A stretch of DNA of 64,000 nt from Taxillus chinensis (lineage: Eukaryota > Streptophyta > Magnoliopsida > Santalales > Loranthaceae), in the NCBI GenBank assembly GCA_023512835.1, contig CM042085.1:29099812-29163811 (forward strand), in the 5' to 3' direction. How positions within the stretch are numbered: position 1 is the stretch's first letter; each line of letters opens with the position of its first letter. The notes beneath the pieces are model-generated. The model had not been told where the DNA came from. It made no database searches and saw nothing but the letters and a program-made list of their open reading frames with translations. The translations under genes and the position numbers were made by a program. This document shows positions 42,568 through 54,053 of the stretch, piece after piece.

Positions 42568-44262
42568 CTTCTCACCTGTTATCCATCAGTAGTTGTTTTC
42601 AGAACATGCATTGTGCTTTTATTGATAGTAGTAGATACATACTGATCTTAATGATGATCATACTTAACCGTCTAATGTGCTTCATGCTTCGATATTGATA
42701 ACAACTTCATAAATGGGATGATGCTTGCGTTTCCCGATCAAGTCGTTTAAGGAGACATGATTAAAGTTTATATGATTAACCTCATTCTGGTTTCATGATC
42801 TTAATTTCCACTGATCACCACATGACAAATGCCTGTTCATTTAGATTACTCTATTAACATGTATTGTTGAAGAAATGAAATGGGTTAGCTCGGAATGCCT
42901 GGTGGATGAATACACAATCGCAGTCTGATCAGCTTCTGAAGTATAGTTTCCTAAAAAGATAGACCGTGCTGAATTTCTTTAAGCCAGAAAGGTCTACCGA
43001 GAGGATTGCACAATCTACGGGGAGAAAATGCTTTATAAATTATTCAAGTAATACCCCCGTATATGTCTCATGACCTCTTTCCTGGGCCGTCTATTCGAGG
43101 GGGAGCCTTTCATTGAGAGGATCGAATGATCTACCAGGGGAGCCTAAGCTTCATCTATTACCTCGGTAATAACCCTTAATATGTCTCAGATACTCCCTCC
43201 TCTGAACCTTTACTTCCGGATCTGACTGGACATGCGTTGTTGAAACAGAATTGCGGCATGCTTGGATGTATTTTTTTTCTTCAACCATGCATTTTAATCG
43301 GATAATCAACTGCTTGCTTTTGACATGTGTCCACTTCCTCATTTTTCACTCATGAATCCTAGTTTGGTCAAATCATATGATTTTTAATTAATCTTAGCTA
43401 CATCGTTCAGCAGGATGGTTTTGCTATGTTGACTTATATGAACTTGTGTATTTATTATCCGACATATGCCCCGATTCAATCACATTGATCATTCTCTAGT
43501 ATGTATATGTCCATTTCATTCTTGGTAATGCATAAGTTCTGCTACTCATTAGTTCGGATTATATAGCTCTTCACCGACTATTTTCTCCTATCTTGTACTA
43601 ATCCTTGCCTGTTAAGCTTTTGTACTTTTAGCTTATTTTGTGAAGCTACAAGTTCAGATTTTCTTTGCACCCTTATCGATAAATCCAGTCCATAGTCTTG
43701 GATTTGAAGTGTTGTGGTACTTCTCTTCTCTTCGACTTATTGACAACAAAGGAATCTACTTCTCTTTAACCGCACTTTGTTACTATGGACACGGTCTACT
43801 TTTCATCCGGATACTCGTCACACGACTATCGTTAATTTCGGATGATTGTTGGTTCATTCCTCCGGACTCCGACACTTGTCAAATTGTGATAATCCATGTC
43901 TTATTATATATCGCGTGCTTTTGAGGAGGCATCATGATGATTCATTAAATGCATGTCTTGGGATGCTCACACTTCCCCGGAAGGCAAACAACAGTTACCC
44001 TTACTTGGTCATGCCGTCTCCACGTCATCTTTTAATTCGGAGGCGCATCGATATCAAGACTAATGACATCAGCCTGTCAAGCGGTTTCTTTGTTTCACTC
44101 GCCACATTCTTAGACCTCGCGACATTTACGGACTCGGTCTTATATATTCTGGTCATTCCTGTGAAGCACGAGTGTTACTCTTTTCAAATCCCTAAAACTC
44201 TCGTTGCTCCTTCAATCCCCAAAGACCTCGCCTTCCCTCTCGCCCTTCACCTTTCATCTATA
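42568..44262 (+). other. Spacer between pol and env-like ORF of Sire-1
   Basis: I see no recognised gene. At about 42997-43145 two imperfect repeats carry GAGAGGAT-YGNA-NNATCTAC followed by purine tracts (GGGGAGAAAA, GAGGGGGAGCC, AGGGGAGCC). Such multiple internal polypurine tracts are reported for Sireviruses, from memory. An open frame from 43846 runs into the env-like ORF but its first part has no recognised similarity. Confidence 0.55.
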
Positions 44263-46088
44263 ATGGCACCCGGAGCCTCTCTTTTCGGCGTCAATCCCGG
44301 CCATTTGGTTGATTGGAGCGCTATCTCCAACCCTCCGGACTGGTTTTTCCATATTCGCCCTCTTCTAGAAGCCTCTCACACACTCGACTTGATCTCCAAT
44401 CCTGTCGATCTTCTTGTAGACGACATTCTCGAGTACTACCAACGGATCCGCTGTACCACCGACTCCATCATCTCCTATGTTCGCGGTGAATCCATCCTCA
44501 TTACCCCCGACGTTCTCCGCGCTGCTCTCAGCCTACCCCCCGGTGAACCACAACGCCCCGATGCTGATCCCATGGCAGCTTCCATGGGTTGCACCTATAA
44601 AGGCAAGGAATACAAGGTGAAGTCCTTCTAAGGCCGCTATCGCTGTATGGCGGTCATACTGAGTCGTTGTTTACTGGCTCGCACTTCCGCTCTGGACTCT
44701 GTTCCGTACGATCTTCTTCCTGGCCATGTACGGCATTTTCGAAGGTCTTCCGATGGACTGGGGGGACGTTTTTGTTCCGACTGCTGCAGACCGGACCCAA
44801 GAACCATTCCTTCGGGCGCATCCTAAGCATTGTCTTCCGGCATCTTCATCCGGACCATTTGCCCGCTCCGACGCTGTTCCCTTTCCTCTTGGCTCATTAT
44901 CTTCGCTATATTACGCCTGATGGGAACATGACAGCCCGCCGTCCCTCTCAGCCTCTCCGCATTCTCTCTGCCACGGAACAACAAGGCAGTTCTGTTGGTG
45001 ACCCCTCCGACAGCCATGCCCCTGACGTCAGCTCCGCTCACCGATCCTCCCGGATTCGGTCCGTTCTTGCACCCTCCATTTCTCGGGCCTCCCGGCCACA
45101 GCGTCCGTGCCGAACCCTCCGAGGTTGCGGGGCCATCTCGGCCAGGTGCCCCTAGAGCTGTTTCTTCAGTCCCTTCGTCGCGGATGTCCCCACCCCCTCC
45201 ACTTCCGTTGTTGTTGCCGCGGTTGATACCGCCATTGCTTGCCGCAATTGCTAATGTCCCGGAATCTATTCCGGAAGCTCCTTTGCCTCCCCTACCTCAA
45301 CCCCGAGATTACCTTGACCATCTCTCCGCCGACACCTTAACGGACCTTTGGCTCCATTTCAGCCTTGCCCACACCGCCTCTATTCCCGACACCAATCTCC
45401 GGGTGTTTTACACTCGCCATACTCAATCCCCGGAGACCATGATCATCCGGAATTTGGACCAAGGCTTTCTTACGCCGGCCTCCATTCCGGATGTGCCGTT
45501 CCCTAACCCCTCCAACCCGGTCCATGCCGCACGAGTCCTTCTCCTGCTAAGGCTAGACCTTCTTCTCTTGCTATTGACATTCCCGTTGTTGACCTATCCG
45601 GTCAAAGCGGGTTCGCCGCTCCGGATGCCTCTGCTGCTCCGGATGCCCCTTCTCGTCGCTTCTGCGATACTCCTGCGGACTCCTCTCGCCCGGCGCACTC
45701 CTGCTCCCCGTTCATGCGGGGGAGTCCTCCAAAGCTCCGAGTTGGCCCTTGGGCGTGCTTCTTTGGCACGGTCCACTCCGACGCCGTGCTCTCCGCCCGG
45801 CTAGACCACCACGCCCAAGCTCATAGCGCCCAAATATCCGCCATCGCCGCCAAGGTTGATGCTCTTGGCGCCCAACTCCTCTCCGCCCTCACCGACTCCT
45901 CCACCTCCATGGAACAGAAGATGGACCTCGTCGCCTCGTCCGTCCACTCCTTGTCTACCTCCTTCGCGGACCTGGCGCACACGATGGTTCGCCCTCCCGT
46001 TGCTCCCCGGCGATCCGCCAAACCGGGAGAGAGAGTGTCATCCGATCCCTCTGCTCCTCCCGCATCGCAAACCTCCACTCGTGCCTGA
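44263..46088 (+). pseudogene. Sire-1 env-like third ORF (frameshifted)
   Basis: I chose ATG 44263 (MAPGASLFGVNPGHLVDW) because recognisable sequence begins there; the frame is open further upstream. The first part (to 44631) has EYYQRIRCTTD and YVRGESILITPDVLRAALSL. After a frameshift it continues near 44750 with IFEGLPMDW and near 44800 with SFGRILSIVFRHL. From 45150 to 45700 it is Pro/Leu-rich. At about 45810-46000 a heptad-like stretch (ISAIAAKVDALGAQLLSALT) suggests a coiled coil. A Pro-rich region followed by coiled coil is how Sirevirus env-like proteins are described; their role is unknown. Composition is GC-richer than the rest of the element. An extension to 46386 is possible. Confidence 0.65.
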
Positions 46089-47131
46089 GAAGCGGCCTGC
46101 CTCTTCATTGCTTCAGGGAGTTCAAATCCCCAAACGTAGCCGCTTCTCTCGCCTAAACTCCTCGAGTGCAGCTCTTCCTCCATCCTCTCCATCCGCAGGT
46201 AACACCTTCCTCCCATCATATGCGGCGTGTGACCCTCTTGATGCGGACGGAAGTGTGCGTAAGGCAATGCTTTACTATCTTGCATCTTCGCCAGAGAAGA
46301 TGTCTCTCCGACTGTACCCCTTCTCCCCGGGACGACATTCGGACCCTTTGTTCGGAGAAAGGCCTCTTTACAATAGACGACATTGACAACTTCTCTAGGG
46401 GCTGCTAAAATGGAGATGAGGCCGTTTCCATCTCTATACAAGGATGGCCACTTGTTTGAAGTTCTCCGTCTTTGGAATGAGGGCTATCTTCCCAGATATA
46501 GATATCATTCGATCCTTTATCGAAGGAACTACCGAGGATAGCAAGCCATGGAGAACTCTCTCAACTATCCTCATTCCGTACCGGATCATGTCGCCACATT
46601 TCATGATGGTCGTCTTCATGATTCGGTCCAAACAGATGATTCGATTGATTCTCATCGGATTGTGGAGCAGGATGTAAGAAAGAATCAATGGGAACCACCG
46701 TCTCTCAGATTGATCAAGCTATGAAGAAAGCCGGATTATATGAAAAGTTGGGCATCACTCCTTTGAGACCAACCGAGAAGTCAAGGCGACATTCCGGGGC
46801 AAGAAGCAAGTGCCACAACAACCGGATGGAGATAGCTGCGGAGCCTTTGTCTCATTACTTCATCAAGTCATTCTTAAGTGTGGACAAATCTTGGAGCCAA
46901 CACACCACTTATACGATGAAGCGGACAATGGAGCTTAGAGAGAAAGCAAGAACAATGATCTTCAAGTATAGTAAGCCTTATGTACCTTAATGAAAATCTT
47001 GTATAAAGGCTGAATTGTATTCGTTGATGATAAATGAAAATGGTTGTGATGTGTATTCCGTATGTTATCTTTTTGCACTTACTGCGGATCAGATTACAAT
47101 GGGTTTGGGCATATCCATAATTGGGGGAGAT
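46089..47131 (+). other. Region between env-like ORF and 3' LTR of Sire-1
   Basis: One frame of interest runs about 46436-46714 (starts DGHLFEVLRLWNEGYLPRYR, one internal stop at 46546, ends LRLIKL). I do not recognise it. The frame 46688-46990 is open for 100 codons and Lys/Arg-rich. The polypurine tract TTGGGGGAGA lies at 47121-47130, directly before the LTR. Confidence 0.55.
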
Positions 47132-48486
47132 TGTTGGATCAAACCCAGAATTTGGATAATGCTAATAAAGCCCTATGTAATTTGATTTGAGATCTTTTGT
47201 GTTTTTTTGATCATTGCGAAGATATGTTATTAATCCGGAGATACACTCGTGAGAGCAAAGCTAAGGACAGGATACATAATTCTGATCCGGACAAGAGTGA
47301 GTGTCGTCAAACACTTGGTAAATAACCAAGTCACCAATACATACTGAGAATAAGGAACATTTGTGCGGACTAAGAACTTAAAAGCTACGGATTACGGAAT
47401 CTGCTCTTAATGCCTCAAACGGACTAAGTCAAACCGATGCGGAGTAAGAATCTTGGTCTACAAGGTCGCACGGAGTAAAAGAGTCAACATGGAGCTAAAA
47501 ATTTAAGTCTTTCACTCAAATGAACTAAAGTAAAGAAGACACGGAGTAATGCATCCGAGTCTTTCATACACACGGAGTAAGAAAGTACGATGCGCAATAA
47601 GGACCCGAGTCCTTATTCGCACGGAGTAAGGAACATAGATGCGGAGTAAGGAATCCGGACCACTCACTCATGCGGAGTAAGGATGTGCTAGTACGGAGTA
47701 AGCCATCCAATCCTTTAGACTCACACGGAGTAAGGAACTTACATACGGAGTAAGGAACTTACATGCGGAGTAAGGAAGCCACTGACACGGGCTAAGGATT
47801 CCAAGATCAAATAGATACGGAGTAAGCAACCACCGACACGGAGTAAGGTTCCGAGCTTCATTAGCTACGGAGTAAGGAAAATTACACCGGACCAAGAAGA
47901 TCTTGCTTCAACTTAACCGCATTTAAGGTTATCGGCTCGTGGTGTCCCGATATAAGACAAACTTGTTGAGAACCTGAAGAATCTTACATGTGGATCACCC
48001 GGATATGTGGACACAACTTTAATTATATTTGGGAACTCACAAAGGCACTTATACTCTTCAAACCCAAGATCTTGAGCTCCACAAATCGTAGCAATCAAGG
48101 CAGAGAGACTACCAGGAATAGTTAGTGCTTGAACGCATTCCGGAACTACAAGTTCCAAGGTTGTCTTTTAGGAATGTTTTTGTATAAATATTTATACTTG
48201 TATATTTAAAGGGGTGTGCGAGCGAGCCTGAAAATCCTGTGTATGCACAAGAGTTTAAAGAGATCATATAAAGCTAGAGTGTGAATCCTTTTGTAAACGA
48301 GTGTAAAAGAGTCTTGCTTCTATTTTGTTGTATTTATCTTTTGATAATAAAACAAATACTTCCACTATCTAGTTATCTTCCGTAGTGATTCTATCACTTA
48401 ACTAGATAAGTGTTTGTGTCATAAGAGAATATAAAGAGTTTGGATAAGAGCCTATTCACCCCCCTCTAGGCTCTAAGGGACCATCA
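47132..48486 (+). repeat. 3' LTR of Sire-1
   Basis: It starts TGTTGGATCAAACC and ends GGGACCATCA (1355 bp), the pair of 21662-22996. It holds about 14 CGGAGTAA repeats between 47439 and 47880. It is followed by GGCAT. Confidence 0.93.
47435..47885 (+). repeat. CGGAGTAAGGA repeat cluster in Sire-1 3' LTR
   Basis: CGGAGTAA recurs about 14 times, usually followed by GGA and preceded by AC, TA or TG. Repeat spacing is irregular. The two LTRs differ in number and variants, although the cluster is in both. Confidence 0.85.
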
Positions 48487-49343
48487 GGCATTGATTTTAT
48501 AGGGTCATTCCCCAATTCGATGGGTATTCATATATCCTATTGGTTGTGGATTATGTGTCAAAGTGGGTAGAAGCTATACCAACCAGAGTGAATGATGCTA
48601 GAGTAGTGACTCACTTCCTTACTAGAAACATCTTTAGCCGATTTGGGACACCAAGGGCTATGATTAGTGATGAGGGTAGTCACTTCGCAATAAATTGGTT
48701 GACAAGTTGTTGAAAAAATATGGGGTAACTCATAAGAAGTCTTTAGCTTACCACCCACAAGCTAATGGACAAGCGAGAGGTGTCCAACAGAGAGATTAAA
48801 GCCATTTTAGAGAAAACTGTTGGAGCAAATAGGAAAGACTAGTCTCAAAGGCTTGATGAAGCCTTATGGGTATATAGGACAGCCTATAAAACTCCCATTG
48901 GGATGTCACCTTACCGTATTCTTTATGGGAAGGCTTGTCACTTACCTGTGGAATTAGAGCACAAGGCTCACTAGGCCTTGAGGAAGTTAAATTTTGATCC
49001 ACAAGAGGCCAAGGAGCTTAGGATGACTCAATTAATTGAATTAGATGAGTTCAGGATGGATGCCTATGAAAGTGCTAAAATTTATAAAGAAAGAACCAAG
49101 AAATGGCATGATAGGCAATTAACCAATGAACCTTTAACCTTGGGGCAGAAAGTTCTCTTATTTAACACAAGGTTAAGGCTATTTCCTGGAAAATTAACGT
49201 CCAAGTGGATGGGACCTTTTGTGATAGTTGATAAGAAGCCATATGGGAGCTTTGAGCTCCAAGTCGTAGATGGCAATAAATTTTGGGTGAATGGCAACAG
49301 ATCGAAACCATACTTTGATCCAACTCGAGAGGGAGATTGTTGA
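48487..49343 (+). pseudogene. pol: Athila-1 integrase, catalytic and C-terminal half
   Basis: It resumes exactly where 22997 stopped. The first catalytic Asp is in GIDFIG (48492 on), the second in AMISDEGSHF near 48660, and the Glu region in AYHPQANGQA near 48750, where a one-base insertion destroys the frame. The C-terminal frame 48978-49343 is open for 121 codons (KIYKERTKKWHD, TLGQKVLLFNTRLRLFPGKL, SKWMGPFVI) and ends with a natural-looking stop. Stops near 48843 and 48973 break the middle. Confidence 0.92.
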
Positions 49344-50179
49344 TTCCCTCTCTTTCACCACCTTATGATCTTAATTGAAAGTCTAGCTACAGAATTTAAA
49401 TAAAGCGCTGGTTGGGAGGCAACCCAATGTTTTATTTTATTTATTTTTATTCAACAATTTTGTTTGCAAGCTAACCCTGGTGCGGTAGATTTTGTTTCTT
49501 TCTTGACTAACTATTTGTAGGATGAGCCAAAATTATTGGGCCTTGGACTTCTGAATTTATTTTAAGGAACAAGTCCTGGAGCAAGGAACAAGTGAAGCCC
49601 ACAAGTACTTGAATTTAAGCCCAACGAATTGGCGAGCAAGCATAGAAGTTGATCCATACTGCAAAAGCAACTCGGCGAAAAAAGATTGGGCTAATTTGGG
49701 CTTGCACGCCATATTGAACGCCAATTGACCAATTGGCGTGCACCTCTTTTGCGTCTACAAATTTCCGGCCAGGTAGATAAAGATCACATGAAGCACTTTA
49801 CCTCTTACACGCCAATTTCTAGTCTGTCATCCGAAGGGATAAAAAGGCAAAATATCGATTTTGACCCTCCTAGAAGCTTCAAGAATATCACGTGCGAAAG
49901 AGACTATTGCTTGACAACTCATGAGGGACCCATCACCAAAATTTGGGACGATTCGACCTGCACACCAATTCACCCATATGATGTGCAAGGGCTAAAATGG
50001 TCCAAATGCTTTGAAATTTTGGGAGCACGTGTATTATTGCAATTGGAGCACATGTCCTTCGCACGCTATAAGTAAGGAGGCTCGCATCTAGGTCTTCCAC
50101 ACCCGAAAACGATTTCAGATCCGAAATTGGGGATACACTGTTCTTTGCTCTGTTCTTTGCTCTTGCTCTTGTTTTAAAT
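49344..50179 (+). other. Spacer before ORF3 of Athila-1, with hairpin and possible internal promoter
   Basis: It begins with the conserved post-integrase stretch TGGGAGGCAACCCAATG. A hairpin of the LTR type lies at 49719-49738: arms CGCCAATTG and CAATTGGCG with a 2-bp loop, preceded by CTTGCACGCC. Related short motifs recur to about 49995. A TATA-like CTATAAGTAAGG at 50066-50077 lies about 110 bp before the ORF3 ATG. CTATTTGTAG/GATGAG at about 49511 resembles a splice acceptor. Promoter activity is inference. Confidence 0.55.
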
Positions 50180-52445
50180 ATGGTGCGCACAAGGAGGTCA
50201 GGCAAGGAAGAGGTGAACTCACCTAGTGCTGATAGCGATCGAAGAGGAGATACTCTTGGGGCATGCTCCTGGATATGTGTGCTTTGGAGGAATCGAGCTG
50301 GGTTGGGCTAGAGAGGTGGCTTTGAAGATTCAAAATCTGGGTTTACAAAGGTTAGTCTCTCGCTCAATGTGCCATTTCCTACCCTGCCCGCAAGAATTTT
50401 ATGCATCTGTTTATGTGAATGAGGAAGAAGATGAATTGATAGGACCGTGTGCAGGGGGGTTTATGTCCGAATTACCCCTGATGTTATTAGAAATTGCTTT
50501 AACATCCCTACACCCACCTGATAGCTTCCCTCATTTAAGCTTAGGAGAATTTGGTACTGCCTGCAATTATGCTAGAAAATTTGAAAGTAGAAGGCGTTAT
50601 ACTAAGAATGGCTTTGTGGGAAAATTTAGATGCCTAGCATACCTTGTAGGAAAGTGCTTATTGATTCAGACTAGTGGAAGGGATAGTGTGCCTAAGCAAC
50701 ATCTGGAATTCATGTACGGTATGGATCATATGTTAAATGTGGATTGGGGCACTACCATTTTTAAGTGGTGGAAGAAGAATTCAACAAAACAGTTAATGGC
50801 AGAATATTGTGTTTGATATTCCGAAGCCTGCCTACTTTGAATTTTTTGCCATGAATAGCATTCCTTTCCCTCCTCACTGGTTTTAAGAGTATTGCATCCT
50901 GAAGGAGGTTTGGGGGTCAGTACAAGAGGTCATTGGGCAACCAGGGTTCCTCCTCCATCACAACCATCTAGGCACATTGTTCATGTGGAGAGATCCACGG
51001 ACTTTGCAAAGGACACCTCTATTCCAATGGATGACGGGAAGCAAACTCTCTTCGGACTCACTGCCGTGTACATGCGTTCAATGTGCATAAGGAACATATT
51101 TTTAACTTCTTTCAAGGTATAAGTGGGCAGGTAGTAAGTGAAGTGGAAGTTATAAATTGGGCATTCACCAATGGGCACATCACTAGTGCCCAGTTTGAAG
51201 AGTTAATGGCCCTTATCACTTAAGATCAACAAGCCACTTCCAAACCTAAAACCAGAGCATGGGAAGCCCCTGAAGCTCCCGCTACCGCATCTACCGAAAC
51301 GTGGAGACAAGAAACACAAGAGCTCAGGAGGCAAATGCTAGAACCCAACGCGAAGTGGAAACATTAAGGAAGAATAACAAGGAAGTCAAGGGCCTCCTAG
51401 GCAAAATTTGGAAGGCCTTGAGCAAGAAGAAAGCATCCAAACACTCTCCTGTAGTGGAGATATCCGAAGAAGACTCACCTTCAGTCCATGAAGACTCTTA
51501 TCATGCCCAGGAAGACCCACCACAACCAGAAACTTCGGTCGGGCAAGCTTATTATCCGGAGGAGGAGGCGAGCCAGAGCAGGGCATTTACCTTTTCAGCC
51601 CTTTATGGATCCTACCTATTCTCAAGCTATTGTGCCTATGGTGCTTCCTGTCTCATGGGGGACATACATTCCTGTGCACCTCAAGACCTGCTGGAGAGCC
51701 TATACACTTAACCATAGATCCAGCCCCGTCATCCGCTGAGAGTCAGGGGTTTGAGAACTTCATTAACTCACAGGTGTTGAGGGCTCGCTTGCAAGGGATA
51801 TGGACCTCTTCACCTCGTTTGTCCTTCAACGGATCTTAGGTGATGAATATCTATACATAGATGAGGTGGACTTATTTTGCAGGACTATGCGTTTTGTAGT
51901 GGAGGCCGAGCCTCATAACTACCCACCGTCCCAATATACCTCTATTATGTTGTGCGAGCTTTATAAGCAACCTTTGTCCGAAAGTGTGTGGCGCCAGCGT
52001 ATAAATGGTCGGAATGAAGGGCACCGTCCTTGGCATGGTATGCACGAGGTGCTGATCCCCGTGCACATTGATCGTCACTATGTCTTGGTGCGTGTGGATT
52101 TGAGTGCGGGGCATGCGGTGCTTTATGATCCAAGCCAAGGCGAAGGGTTCACCAGAAGAAAGAGACGACCTTTTCATGGGCTCATAAAGAGAATTAAGGA
52201 TGCGATGAAAAAAAGAAGGATTGTTGCAGGACAAGCTCCCTCTTATTCACCTCAACGAAATGCAACTCCCTCAACGACTTGACCAATTCAGTTGTGGGAT
52301 TTTTGTTTGCTACTATATGATGGCTATTCTGCAAATGAGGGAAAGCTAGGAAATACGCGGAGAAACCTTAGCTGATTTTGTTACTCGTGCACGTCGAATG
52401 GTGGCCAATGTTATATACTACTACAACTTGCCAACCGAGAGGTAA
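50180..52445 (+). pseudogene. Athila-1 accessory ORF3: plant retroelement domain, coiled coil and Ulp1-like (C48) cysteine protease domain
   Basis: ATG 50180 reads MVRTRRSGKEEVNSP. After a shift the frame 50226-50816 has FLPCPQEFYASVY; in a third frame (from 50447) it has RGVYVRITPDVIRNCFNI, very like the Sire-1 env-like block. 51301-51450 is a Lys/Glu-rich coiled coil, followed by an acidic/Pro linker. 51800-52282 begins the C-terminal domain: His in DRHYVLVRVDL (52076), Asp in LYDPSQG (52127), and after a frameshift near 52210 the Cys in LDQFSCGIFVCYYM (52293-52295). This order and spacing is that of Ulp1/SENP-type C48 peptidases, which cleave SUMO-like proteins. The stop is TAA 52443-52445. 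The gene is broken as sequenced; the substrate is unknown. Confidence 0.7.
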
Positions 52446-54053
52446 GTATTTTCCTACTCCCTATTTCATGCCCCGAGGACATAGCATATTTTAAGTGTGG
52501 TGTATTGGGGAGTGACTTGAGCCACTTGCTTGTCTTTTTTGTTGTGTGATTGCATGTTTTATTTATGGTGTTTATTCTTAGATTATAAAAAAAAACAATA
52601 AATAAATAAATAAATAAATAATTTTTTTTGCATGATTGTTTGAGTTGCCTGCTTGAGTGATTTGCATGTGGAGACATGGATATTAAGTACGTAATTTTAG
52701 CCTAAAAATTTTACTTTTTGTGCCACATTAGTATCATGTTGTGATAAGGGTGTTAAAGTAGTTAAAATGTGCTCGATTTGGTTTAATCATGTCTTTATCT
52801 TTTGAATGATATCACCATGTTTTTAGAGTGAAGTTTGAATATTAGCTAAGCATAACATGCTAAGATAGACCTTAGTGACCCATAAAGTTGAGTGACAAAG
52901 AAAATAAAAAGAAAACATGAGAAAAGCTTCTTTTTAGCCCTTGAGTGCCATTTTTAGGCATGGGTAATAGTTTGCTTACTCTTCTCTGCTTTTAACATTG
53001 GTTATTTAATGGTAGGAGTCAAGTAAGCATGTGATTACTTATTAGTGCTCAGTGTTTGGTGTGTAGTTAGGGTGCAAGGCCTTTAAGTCACTTTGACTGT
53101 CTATGCATCCTTTTCTTTATTTTGTGGTGTTGGAAAGTAAAAGAAAGGCTGTGATGCACATTGTGAAAAGGGTATGCATTAGAAAAATCCAGCCTTCTTA
53201 TGTGTTTGTAAGTATTGTTATTTCATTGCGGCAAGAAAAAAAAGGCAAAAAGAAAAAGTGAGCATGTTAAAAAAGAGAGTGAATAATCCATCAAGGGAGA
53301 GCATAAAATGAAACCTTGTAAGGTTATTACTTAAAAGAAGTGTGAAATAAATAAATAAATAAATCAATAAGAAAAAAAAAGAGAGATTCAAAATAAAAGC
53401 CACAATGGCTTGACGTTTATATGAGTAATTAGTTAGTTTTGTAGCCACAATGGTTGAGTTTTGTTTGTTTTGAGAGTGTTGAGCTCAAGTCTTAGGCTCA
53501 AGGTGTGTTTTATCGATTATTAGAGTAGAGTGTGAGTTTATCGAGATTTGAATAGCGTGTGAGTTTCAAATAAAGTAGAATAGAGAGTGTGTTTTCTTTG
53601 ATGAGCACAATAGGGAACTCATATGATTGCTTGGAAAGTACTTAATCAATAGGCGATGGCGAATATAATGAGGAGTTTACCAATCCTTTGTTAATTGTTA
53701 GGTACTGTCATTGGGCTTGAGATTGAGAGAAAAGAGAATTTATATTTGAGTGAGGCAGCTTTATCCTTGGTGAGAACTTAAAGGGAAACTAGGTGCTATT
53801 TTATCATGAATACTAGTTGATATCCGAATTTTCAGTCTTTGAAATTGCATGGTTGTTGGACTTTGGAATATAGATATGAATGAACTAAGCTATGATTCAT
53901 TTTGGTTGCTTAAATTCTCATTTCATCATGATAGAGTGCATGCTTAGGAAACCATGATTCTCCTTGATTGTTATTTTATTTTTCTTCCAGTTGGTGAGTG
54001 TTTATTTTATTTCGCATGCTTGAGGACAAGCAATGATTCAAGTGTGGTGTATT
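52446..54053 (+). other. 3' spacer of Athila-1
   Basis: No gene is visible. It holds AAATA repeats (52587-52623 and 53345-53368) and matches 33233-34749 of Athila-2. It ends GGACAAGCAATGATTCAAG and TGTGGTGTATT before the LTR; the polypurine tract is weak. Confidence 0.75.

Larger units (their letters stand above)
41931..48486 (+). mobile_element. Sire-1 3' half
   Basis: It contains the end of RT, RNase H, a spacer, the env-like ORF, a polypurine tract and the 3' LTR. The left border is the CTGTA duplication of Tekay-2; the right border is GGCAT (48487-48491), matching 22997-23001. With 13341-22996 it completes one Sirevirus. Confidence 0.9.

Noticed and set aside
43640..43924. Hydrophobic 94-codon frame in the Sire-1 spacer as a membrane protein
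   Set aside because: No conserved start or similarity; AT-rich spacer gives hydrophobic frames by chance.
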